Assembly (NCBI RefSeq): GCF_003719195.1
Contig: NZ_CP024996.1
Span: 186,001-250,000 of the forward strand
DNA: 64,000 nucleotides
Direction: 5' to 3'
Source of the DNA: Herbaspirillum rubrisubalbicans
Lineage (GTDB): Bacteria; Pseudomonadota; Gammaproteobacteria; Burkholderiales; Burkholderiaceae_D
Under the pieces are notes generated by a model. The model was not told where the DNA came from. It saw only the letters and a list, made by a program, of their open reading frames with translations, and made no database searches. A program made the translations under genes and the position numbers. This document shows positions 17,990 through 25,413 of the stretch, one piece after another. The stretch's first letter is position 1; each line of letters opens with the position of its first letter.

Positions 17990-18020
17990 GTTTTTAAGCG
18001 TGTAAACCTTAAAAACTTAG
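17986..18020 (+). repeat. 13-bp perfect inverted repeat plus AAACTTAG repeats between livH and livM
   Basis: CTAAGTTTTTAAG (17986-17998) and CTTAAAAACTTAG (18008-18020) are perfect reverse complements around a 9-base loop, and the left arm contains the livH stop codon. Further AAACTTAG copies follow at 18027-18034 and 18035-18042, and a variant AACTTGG at 18051-18057. An AT-rich hairpin without a following T-tract may be an RNA processing site or a protein-binding site that sets the livH/livM ratio. Confidence 0.7.
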
Positions 18021-18076
18021 AGACAGAAACTTAGAAACTTAGAAATCAAGAACTTGGAAAATCGGAAGAGAACACT

Positions 18077-19291
18077 ATGGCTCTCATGACCTTCGATATG
18101 AAGCGCAATCCCCGGCAGGCACAACTGAGCCTGCTGGCGCTGTTGGCGCTGATGATCGTCTTCCCCATCGTCGCCCAGCAGTTCGGCAATTCCTGGGTGC
18201 GCATCATGGATATGGCGCTGCTCTACATCATGCTGGCCCTGGGCCTGAACGTGGTGGTGGGTTTTGCCGGCCTGCTGGACCTGGGCTATATCGCCTTCTA
18301 CGCCATCGGTGCCTATACCGCCGGCTTGCTGGCCTCGCCGCAGTTCGCCGCGGTGATCGAGTCCTTCATCAACACCTATCCCTCCATCGGCAATTTCCTG
18401 GTGTGGTTGTGTGGTCCGCAGATCGTGCAGAACGGTATCCACCTCTCGCTGTGGTTGATCGTGCCGATCTCGGGCGTGCTGGCAGCGATCTTCGGTGCGC
18501 TCCTGGGTGCGCCGACCCTGAAGCTGCGGGGTGACTACCTGGCCATCGTGACGCTGGGCTTCGGCGAGATCATCCGTATCTTCATGAACAATCTGAACGC
18601 GCCAGTCAACATCACCAACGGCCCGCAGGGTATCAACCTGATCGACCCGATTCGCGTCTTTGGCGTGTCGCTGGCGGGCGAACCGGGTTCCGGTTCGATG
18701 GTCAAGGTGTTGGGTATGAGCCTGCCCTCGGTCAATGCCTACTACTACCTGTTCCTGGTGCTGTGCATCTTCGTGATCTTCTTCTCCACGCGCCTGCAGG
18801 ACTCGCGCCTGGGTCGCGCCTGGGTGGCCATCCGTGAAGATGAGATCGCCGCCAAGGCGATGGGCATCAACACCCGCAACGTCAAGTTGCTGGCCTTTGC
18901 CATGGGCGCGTCCTTCGGTGGCGTGGCCGGCGCCATGTTCGGCGCCTTCCAGGGCTTCGTCTCGCCGGAATCCTTCTCCCTGACCGAATCCATCGCCGTG
19001 CTGGCCATGGTGGTGCTGGGCGGTATCGGTCACATCCCTGGCGTGGTGCTGGGTGGCGTGATCCTGGCCGCGCTGCCGGAAGTGCTGCGCCACGTGGTGG
19101 AACCGCTGCAGATGGCCATCTTCGGCCGTGTGTGGATCGATGCCGAAGTGCTGCGCCAGCTGCTCTACGGCCTGGCCATGGTGGTCATCATGCTGACCCG
19201 CCCGGCCGGCCTGTGGCCCTCGCCGCGCCATGAAGACCGTCCCGAAGTGGACCATACCAAAGTCGGTACCACCGGCGAAGTCAAAGCCTAA
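18077..19291 (+). CDS. livM: Branched-chain amino acid ABC transporter permease LivM
   Basis: A 404-residue second permease of the Liv system, with a hydrophobic N-terminus (residues 14-75). Family segments include LALGLNVVVGFAGLLDLGYIAFYAIGAY, LRGDYLAIVTLGFGEIIRI and FSLTESIAVLAMVVLGGIGHIPG. It lies 87 bases after livH, across the repeat structure, and 15 bases before livG. The soluble C-terminal tail ends with a charged stretch. Confidence 0.95.
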   Translation: MALMTFDMKRNPRQAQLSLLALLALMIVFPIVAQQFGNSWVRIMDMALLYIMLALGLNVVVGFAGLLDLGYIAFYAIGAYTAGLLASPQFAAVIESFINTYPSIGNFLVWLCGPQIVQNGIHLSLWLIVPISGVLAAIFGALLGAPTLKLRGDYLAIVTLGFGEIIRIFMNNLNAPVNITNGPQGINLIDPIRVFGVSLAGEPGSGSMVKVLGMSLPSVNAYYYLFLVLCIFVIFFSTRLQDSRLGRAWVAIREDEIAAKAMGINTRNVKLLAFAMGASFGGVAGAMFGAFQGFVSPESFSLTESIAVLAMVVLGGIGHIPGVVLGGVILAALPEVLRHVVEPLQMAIFGRVWIDAEVLRQLLYGLAMVVIMLTRPAGLWPSPRHEDRPEVDHTKVGTTGEVKA

Positions 19292-19306
19292 GCAGGAGAA
19301 CAAAAG

Positions 19307-20074
19307 ATGAGTCAGACACTGCTCAAGATCCGTGACGTCAGCAAGCGTTTCGGCGGCCTGCAAGCCTTGAACGGCGTGGGCATCACCATCGAGCGCGGCC
19401 AGATCTATGGCCTGATCGGCCCCAACGGCGCCGGCAAGACCACCTTCTTCAACGTCATCACAGGCCTGTATCAACCGGACACCGGCACTTTCGAACTGGC
19501 CGGCAAGCCCTATTCCCCGAGCGCCCCGCACGAAGTGGCCAAGGCCGGCATTGCCCGCACCTTCCAGAACATTCGCCTCTTCGGTGAAATGACCGTGCTG
19601 GAAAACGTGATGGTGGGTTGCCACGTGCGCACCAAGCAGAACGTCTTCGGTGCGGTATTCCGCCACAAGGCGGCCCGCGATGAAGAAGCGGCGATCCGCG
19701 CCAAGTCGCAGCAGCTGCTGGATTTCGTGGGCATCGGCCAGTTCGCCAAGCGCACGGCGCGTCACCTCTCGTATGGCGACCAGCGGCGCCTGGAAATCGC
19801 CCGCGCCCTGGCCACCGAACCGCAACTGCTGGCGCTGGACGAGCCGGCGGCCGGCATGAACGCCACCGAAAAACTGGCCTTGCGCGAATTGCTGGTGAAG
19901 ATCCAAGCCGAAGGTAAAACCATCCTCTTGATCGAACACGATGTGAAGCTGATGATGGGCCTGTGCAATCGCATCACCGTGCTGGACTACGGCAAGCCCA
20001 TTGCCGAAGGCGTACCGGCCGATGTGCAGAAGAACCCGGCCGTGATCGAAGCCTACCTGGGCGCCGGACATTAA
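19307..20074 (+). CDS. livG: Branched-chain amino acid ABC transporter ATPase LivG
   Basis: A 255-residue ABC ATPase with Walker A GPNGAGKTT (about residues 38-46), Q-loop FQNIRLF, signature LSYGDQRRLEIARALA and Walker B LLALDEPAAG. The YGDQ form of the signature and NIRLF are typical of LivG. A CAGGAGAAC ribosome site precedes the ATG. It couples ATP hydrolysis to LivHM transport together with LivF. Confidence 0.97.
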   Translation: MSQTLLKIRDVSKRFGGLQALNGVGITIERGQIYGLIGPNGAGKTTFFNVITGLYQPDTGTFELAGKPYSPSAPHEVAKAGIARTFQNIRLFGEMTVLENVMVGCHVRTKQNVFGAVFRHKAARDEEAAIRAKSQQLLDFVGIGQFAKRTARHLSYGDQRRLEIARALATEPQLLALDEPAAGMNATEKLALRELLVKIQAEGKTILLIEHDVKLMMGLCNRITVLDYGKPIAEGVPADVQKNPAVIEAYLGAGH

Positions 20075-20089
20075 GCGAGACCACAGAAC

Positions 20090-20815
20090 ATGACAACCAA
20101 CATCCTCAAAGTCGAACAACTGAGCGTGGCCTATGGCGGCATCCAGGCCGTCAAGGGCATTGCGCTGGAAGTCAACGAAGGCGAACTGGTGACGCTGATC
20201 GGCGCCAACGGCGCCGGCAAGACCACCACCTTGAAAGCCATCACCGGGACGCTGCCCAGCAGTAAAGTCGATGGCCACATCTACTATCTGGGCCATCCCT
20301 TGAAGGGCAAGAAGTCCTTCGAGCTGGTCAAGGACAAGCTGGCGATGGTGCCGGAAGGCCGTGGCGTCTTCACCCGCATGAGCATCCACGAAAACCTGCT
20401 GATGGGCGCCTACACCAGCAATGACAAGGGCCAGATCGCGGCCGACATCGACCGCTGGTTCGAGGTCTTCCCGCGGCTGAAGGAACGTGCTGCGCAGATG
20501 GCCGGTACCTTGTCGGGTGGCGAGCAGCAGATGCTGGCCATGGCGCGTGCGCTGATGAGCCATCCCAAGCTGCTGTTGCTGGATGAACCTTCGATGGGTC
20601 TGTCGCCGATCATGGTGGAGAAGATCTTTGAAGTGATCCGCAATGTGTCGGCCCAGGGCATCACCATCCTGCTGGTGGAACAGAACGCCAAGCTGGCGCT
20701 GGAGGCAGCGCATCGCGGTTACGTGATGGAGTCCGGTCTCATCACCATGAATGGCCAGGCCAAGCAGATGCTGGATGATCCGCGGGTCAAGGCGGCTTAC
20801 CTGGGTGAGGGGTGA
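20090..20815 (+). CDS. livF: Branched-chain amino acid ABC transporter ATPase LivF
   Basis: A 241-residue ABC ATPase with Walker A GANGAGKTT, the LivF-type VPEGRGVFTRMSIHENLLMG, signature LSGGEQQMLAMARALM and Walker B LLLLDEPSMGLSP. It is the last gene of the Liv block, 15 bases after livG, and a terminator follows about 75 bases downstream. Confidence 0.97.
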   Translation: MTTNILKVEQLSVAYGGIQAVKGIALEVNEGELVTLIGANGAGKTTTLKAITGTLPSSKVDGHIYYLGHPLKGKKSFELVKDKLAMVPEGRGVFTRMSIHENLLMGAYTSNDKGQIAADIDRWFEVFPRLKERAAQMAGTLSGGEQQMLAMARALMSHPKLLLLDEPSMGLSPIMVEKIFEVIRNVSAQGITILLVEQNAKLALEAAHRGYVMESGLITMNGQAKQMLDDPRVKAAYLGEG

Positions 20816-20891
20816 TGGATGAGGGTGGTTTGAGGGTCTGGTGAAGAAACAGGTAAATGATATAAATCATTTGCTCAGATCGCCCATGGGA

Positions 20892-20916
20892 AGCGCAGCC
20901 GAGGCTGCGCTTTTTT
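20892..20916 (+). terminator. Terminator after livF
   Basis: AGCGCAG and CTGCGCT form a stem around CCGAGG, followed by a run of T. It ends the Liv transcript before the convergent type VI island. Confidence 0.8.
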
Positions 20917-20974
20917 ACTGGGAGGCTGAGTACATCGCCTGCGTGAATCTTGATGACAGCGACATGGGCCATCG

Positions 20975-21646
20975 CTACGGGCCGAACTCAATGCTTTTCA
21001 ACGCGCGCATGAAGTCTCGATAATGGAGTTCGTTCGGTTCGCGAGGATTGCGGTCGCGGGCCAGGCAGGTGGCGAACTCCAGACTGTTTTTCTGATTGCC
21101 GATCAAGGCGATGAAACATCGCTGTGGTCGCTTGGTTGCCGCGTCGCCCATCTCTTTCCTGGTCGGCTCAGTGCGCCGTGTCCAGAGATAGCCGGTCCAG
21201 TTCTTGCCGTGAATTTTCTCCCGCTTGATCTCATCGGGCTGTGTCGCCCAGAGAAAATCCACACCGTACTCGTTGAGCTGTATCGCATCATCTTCCTGAT
21301 CCACATGGCCAGTGCGCAGAGGGACGGCGATCCAGTCCGAGATGCCGGAAGCGAGATAGTCCCGCGTCGATTGTCCGGAGAGAAAGCCTTCCGTCATTGC
21401 CAGCAGTCCGGGCCCTGGAAAGTCTTCGGGATAATGGCCTATCTGTAGCACCTTGGCACCTGGGTAGCGGGGAAGGTCCGCACAGGTGATGAAGGCGGCA
21501 CTGCGGGGAAGCTGCATATCGATGAGACAGGTCCGACGGACATCACGCCGAACTTCACTTGCGAAGGCTTCGCGATTTCCTGCCGTGCTGGGTTTTGCCA
21601 GCGTGACCGCGACCAAGAGAGAGCAATAGAGCAGACATCTATTCAA
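20975..21646 (-). CDS. Exported protein, third paralogue of the effector-linked family (candidate immunity protein A)
   Basis: About 223 residues if translation starts at the TTG at 21646, which has AGGAGAA five bases upstream. The first in-frame start is 21697 but gives a less convincing signal peptide. The N-terminus is hydrophobic (NRCLLYCSLLVAVTLAKPSTAG), so the protein is exported. It shares with the two upstream genes the segments NWTGYLWTRR and CFIALIGN, and a C-terminal DFMRALKSIEF. I recognise no named family. Position behind a secreted peptidoglycan-hydrolase-type effector, export and duplication point to a periplasmic immunity protein, but that is inference. Confidence 0.65.
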   Translation of the reverse strand: MNRCLLYCSLLVAVTLAKPSTAGNREAFASEVRRDVRRTCLIDMQLPRSAAFITCADLPRYPGAKVLQIGHYPEDFPGPGLLAMTEGFLSGQSTRDYLASGISDWIAVPLRTGHVDQEDDAIQLNEYGVDFLWATQPDEIKREKIHGKNWTGYLWTRRTEPTRKEMGDAATKRPQRCFIALIGNQKNSLEFATCLARDRNPREPNELHYRDFMRALKSIEFGP

Positions 21647-21735
21647 CGATATTCTCCTGAATGGAAGATGGTTTTCACGAGCGGACGGCGCAAGCAAGTC
21701 GCCGGTCTGTTCAGGAAAGGGAAGTAAAGGGAAAT

Positions 21736-22425
21736 TTAATTCGTATTGAATCTGATGCTGTGAATCATCTTGAGGAAGTCCTCAAAGTCAAAATCGGCAG
21801 GATGGGTTTTCTTGCGGTTTGTTGGCAAGCAGGTTGGACCAAAGTGTAAGATCCTGGATCGATTGCCGATGATAGCTACGAAGCATGTATCCGATAGATC
21901 AGAAGTCATGCATTTACCCGTTAGATCAGCGTGTTTTGGCCGCGATCTACGTGCCCACAGATAGCCTGACCAGTTATCAGTCTTGATGGCTTTTCTCTCA
22001 ATGTCGAGTTCGCTTCTTGCGCATAGACTTTCCATTGTCTCCGGCTGAAGAATGGGCTTTCGATTTTCGGGGAGCTGCCCGTTAGCGCCCGATTCTCGGG
22101 CTACGACCACGCCTCGCGCGCCACCGTCCATATATTTTTCAAACACATTTTTTTCGACAATTCCAGAGATGTATCTTACGGCTTCGTTGTGTATGAATTG
22201 TTGGAGAAAGTATTCAATGTCTAGAATTACGTAGCCGTGTTCGTTGAAACCCCTAACGCATCCAGCTGAACTAATGGACGCGGGAAAATGGATTTTCAAA
22301 TCGCAATCTTCCAGTAACTCCAATGGCAAATTTTCACGTTGCTCCGACTTGAAGGTAGTCGCCGAGCTGGAATATTGCATAAGAAAACCAAGGCAGAACA
22401 CGATAAAAAACGTACTTGGGCTCAT
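21736..22425 (-). CDS. Exported protein, second paralogue (candidate immunity protein B)
   Basis: A 229-residue protein with an N-terminal signal (STFFIVFCLGFLMQYSSSA) and several cysteines in the mature part. The segments NWSGYLWARR, TCFVAIIGN, LHFGPTCL and DFLKMIHSIRF are shared with both neighbours. It starts 5 bases after the stop of the first paralogue, so it is in the same transcript. Its base composition is clearly lower in GC than the surrounding core genes, which suggests recent acquisition. No named family was recognised. Confidence 0.68.
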   Translation of the reverse strand: MSPSTFFIVFCLGFLMQYSSSATTFKSEQRENLPLELLEDCDLKIHFPASISSAGCVRGFNEHGYVILDIEYFLQQFIHNEAVRYISGIVEKNVFEKYMDGGARGVVVARESGANGQLPENRKPILQPETMESLCARSELDIERKAIKTDNWSGYLWARRSRPKHADLTGKCMTSDLSDTCFVAIIGNRSRILHFGPTCLPTNRKKTHPADFDFEDFLKMIHSIRFNTN

Positions 22426-22429
22426 TTAT

Positions 22430-23140
22430 TCAACTGCCTTTGGAAAAAGAAGGATCTAAGGTATCGAAAGTAATGCTGTAGATCATCTTCATGAAGTCAT
22501 CTGCATCAAACTCAGCAGGGTCAGTTTTCTTTCCGTTGCGGAAGAGGCAGACATCGGAGAAATGCAAGACCGTTGTTTCATTTCCCAAGATCGCCGTAAA
22601 ACAAATGGTTGATTCCGAGAGACCTGGACAACCATCTTCCATCTGTTTTCTCTTAAGTCTGCGGACAGGTTGCCATACATATCCACGCCAGCCATTCGAC
22701 TCGATTACGTTGATCGTGATGTCGTGCGTTGTCTTGGCACAAAGCTTGGCCATGTGTTTCTCAGTCAGTTCTGGCAGCGCAGAGGAAGTGGCGTTCGCCC
22801 TCGAACCAATGGGGAGAACATCCCCCGAGGCACCATCGTGCAGGTACTTATCCAGGGAATCATTGGACACGATGGCCTCGATGTAGCGCGCAAAACCATT
22901 ATGGACAAACTGACTCCTGAAATAGGTCACAGTGACCAGCGCGTCTTTCTCTTCACGGAGGTCACCGGAGCAAGCTATCGAGTAGGCGGCTTCGGGAATC
23001 ACCATGTTCAGCCTGCAGCGTTTTTCGCCGGACATGGATAGCGTGCGTGGCTGACGATCCTCGGTTTGAGAGATCGCAAATGTTGGAAAACCGACGGCCA
23101 CGAAGGTGGCGATACAGGCAATGGTTGGCCAGATAGTCAT
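22430..23140 (-). CDS. Exported protein, first paralogue, coupled to the effector gene (candidate immunity protein C)
   Basis: A 236-residue protein starting at the ATG at 23140, which overlaps the effector stop in ATGA (23140-23137). An open frame extends upstream to 23347 but would lie inside the effector gene. The signal segment is IACIATFVAVGFPTFAIS. It shares NGWRGYVW, ICFTAILGN, LHFSDVCL and DFMKMIYSITF with paralogues A and B. Direct translational coupling to the effector is the classic arrangement for a cognate immunity protein, so this is the best candidate for the true partner. Confidence 0.7.
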   Translation of the reverse strand: MTIWPTIACIATFVAVGFPTFAISQTEDRQPRTLSMSGEKRCRLNMVIPEAAYSIACSGDLREEKDALVTVTYFRSQFVHNGFARYIEAIVSNDSLDKYLHDGASGDVLPIGSRANATSSALPELTEKHMAKLCAKTTHDITINVIESNGWRGYVWQPVRRLKRKQMEDGCPGLSESTICFTAILGNETTVLHFSDVCLFRNGKKTDPAEFDADDFMKMIYSITFDTLDPSFSKGS

Positions 23141-25407
23141 TCGGGCGGCCTCTGAATCGAATTGCGCATTGCGGAAGGGATTTTTACATCTCCCAGTATC
23201 AATAGCAGATAAGCCAAAGCGGCTTGGCGAGCAGGAAAATGGGTCGTCCCGCCATTGACAGCAATCGTCGCGAGCCGGAACGAAGCAGGTGAATCGCCAT
23301 CGGCGTAGCGATTGATGTTTAGTTTCTTGTATTCTCGACTTACCCAAAATTTGAGTGCGGAATCGACTGCCTCAAATGCATTGCTTGCCAATAATTTCTC
23401 TCGACCGTCGCTCGTGAAATCTTTGCCTCGATAGATACCGTAGTCGGCGTAATTGGAGCGGCCAGTGAGCTGAATTATCCCGCGTCCTTTGAAACGTGGG
23501 CCGTCTCCGGCTTGCGTGTTGCCGAGGCGAGCTGCTTTTTCTTTAACTTGATCAGGCCGAATGGATTTGTATTCTTCCAAGCTATACTTGGCTTTTGTTT
23601 TGCGGTTGACAATGAGGTCAAGTCGCTTTGCAACGCTTTTGGGATTCAAATAGTCTTCAGCGCATTCCTGTTCGGTAATCACCTCATACATTGTTCGAAA
23701 ATGGCGATCGTTGCCATATTCGACGACAGCCTTGAGTAAATCGCTTTCAACCATGACCTGGCTGAAGAAAGTGGCAACTCTTACAGGTGACGACGACAAT
23801 TGATATTTGCGAGAGAGAATTTGCCATTGAGGGTGTAGATGGGCAGGCATTGATCCGCCATCTTCGTCCATTGCACCTTGTTCTAGCCGTTTGATTGCCT
23901 TTTTCCAATCTACACCTGCAAGCATTGCGACTGACGACTTGGTCGGTATTATTTGAGCCATTTCCTTCAACGACATCCATCCATTCCTTCTAAAGATGAG
24001 CAAAAATTCACGCGGATTGAATCGCCACTTCGCCATCAAAACCTCTTTGTGATCGATGCAAAGCGCCTTCGCATGCTTCTTGAATTTTTCAAATCCGTCG
24101 GCATTCAATCGCGCCGGCACACCGTTCTCACTGCGTGTCAGCCATGACCAACGAGCATCAAGCCTGCTCGCATCCCACTCACTTTCCACCCGGCAGATCA
24201 ATCGCGAAAGTCTCTCACGCGCAGTCTGGTCATCCAGCGCCTTCAAGACTTCCTGCTCCGTCACCTTGCCGTCGCCATCCAGATCCAGCCATCGTGAGAC
24301 GGATTTGGCGGAGCATCGGCTATCCACTGACCTTGAGTTTTCTTCTTCCCTGACAAGATGCCAGTGCTGCCATGGCGGGAAGTCCGCGTCGCTGTATTTG
24401 CGTATATCAGCGCCATTGAGATTGACCCAAGCCTTTCCTCCCGCCAGGGCAATCTCTCTCCAGTGCGGTACATCGGAAGGTAACAGCGGATCGGGGCCCA
24501 CAATCCTGCCGAACCGCAGTAGTTCGTAGACTGCGCTGGGTGCAGGACGTTTGCCTTCGGGGTAGGCCAGACTGATCTTGTTGGCGCTGGCATAGAGAAG
24601 ATATTCCGCTTCCGGCAATCGAATGGGCAGTCCTATCCGTTCACCGTCGGGACGATAGGTCGTGATGAGCAGATCACCCCGTTGTGCGGGGGCGCCATCG
24701 CCTTCGGCGTAACGCAGGCCGACGATCAGCACCTCCTTGGTCACCTGCAGCGTTTCGCCTTCCGGCGCGCTCTGGTGACGCGGCGGCTCTTTGGCATACA
24801 GTCGGGTGCCAGCAGGAAGCAGGAAATACATCTCACCAAAGAGCGCATCGGTGCGCCCATCGCGGCTTAGATCCAGCTTGTCATCGCTGCGGCCGATCAG
24901 TTTTTTCAGATTGTCGTCGTCACAGACGATTTCGAAGTGGATCAGCTTGCGCGAACTGTTGTGAGATTGACCGGCGATCCCGAGAAGGTCTTTCCGATAG
25001 ATCCTCTTGCCTGGTTTCAAGGCGGCTTCTATCTGGCTCAGATGCATATAGAGCGAATAGAAGACGATGCCGGTAGCCGCTGTGCCCTCTCCGATATCGG
25101 TTTCATGGCGGATAACGATGCAACCGTCATCAGTCCAGCCCAGGTAATTCAGCGGATGCTCAGTATCATCGTTTTTCCGTGTAGCGCTACGACTGAAGAT
25201 GATGGTGCCGTCCGCAATGGCGTGAACCCATTCGGTGCCGTTTGCATGAGGCGGGGCTTCGACGTGCAATCCACCATGCCAGTTGAGATCGCGGCTGATC
25301 GGAAACAGCCCGGTACCTGCCGCTGGATCGGGCAGGAGTGTGTTGAGCCATGCGGCATCGGACAGGTCGTTGGAGCGTGGCGGCAGGAAGGGAGGACTTA
25401 GCAGCAT
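23137..25407 (-). CDS. Putative T6SS peptidoglycan-hydrolase effector (M23-like + EF-hand + GH19 lysozyme)
   Basis: A 756-residue protein without a signal peptide, starting 6 bases after vgrG. Residues about 40-165 form an M23/LytM-like domain. His44, His122 and His157 are at metal or catalytic positions, but the usual Asp ligand is His48 and the first His of the HLH motif is Leu. An EF-hand loop lies at residues 375-386 (DLDGDGKVTEQE). Residues about 540-740 resemble GH19 phage and bacterial lysozymes, with putative catalytic Glu554 (QVMVESDLL) and the diagnostic FKGRGIIQLTGRSNYADYG. Its position behind VgrG suggests delivery into a rival's periplasm to cut cell wall. The dual-enzyme reading is inference, since the M23 site is altered. 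Confidence 0.8.
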   Translation of the reverse strand: MLLSPPFLPPRSNDLSDAAWLNTLLPDPAAGTGLFPISRDLNWHGGLHVEAPPHANGTEWVHAIADGTIIFSRSATRKNDDTEHPLNYLGWTDDGCIVIRHETDIGEGTAATGIVFYSLYMHLSQIEAALKPGKRIYRKDLLGIAGQSHNSSRKLIHFEIVCDDDNLKKLIGRSDDKLDLSRDGRTDALFGEMYFLLPAGTRLYAKEPPRHQSAPEGETLQVTKEVLIVGLRYAEGDGAPAQRGDLLITTYRPDGERIGLPIRLPEAEYLLYASANKISLAYPEGKRPAPSAVYELLRFGRIVGPDPLLPSDVPHWREIALAGGKAWVNLNGADIRKYSDADFPPWQHWHLVREEENSRSVDSRCSAKSVSRWLDLDGDGKVTEQEVLKALDDQTARERLSRLICRVESEWDASRLDARWSWLTRSENGVPARLNADGFEKFKKHAKALCIDHKEVLMAKWRFNPREFLLIFRRNGWMSLKEMAQIIPTKSSVAMLAGVDWKKAIKRLEQGAMDEDGGSMPAHLHPQWQILSRKYQLSSSPVRVATFFSQVMVESDLLKAVVEYGNDRHFRTMYEVITEQECAEDYLNPKSVAKRLDLIVNRKTKAKYSLEEYKSIRPDQVKEKAARLGNTQAGDGPRFKGRGIIQLTGRSNYADYGIYRGKDFTSDGREKLLASNAFEAVDSALKFWVSREYKKLNINRYADGDSPASFRLATIAVNGGTTHFPARQAALAYLLLILGDVKIPSAMRNSIQRPPE

Positions 25408-25413
25408 ATCGGC

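Noticed and set aside
18017..20713. Very long open frame (898 codons) on the minus strand across livM, livG and livF.
   Set aside because: It is the antisense shadow of three clear Liv genes in high-GC DNA. It is rich in His, Gln and Gly with no domain pattern and has no ribosome site.
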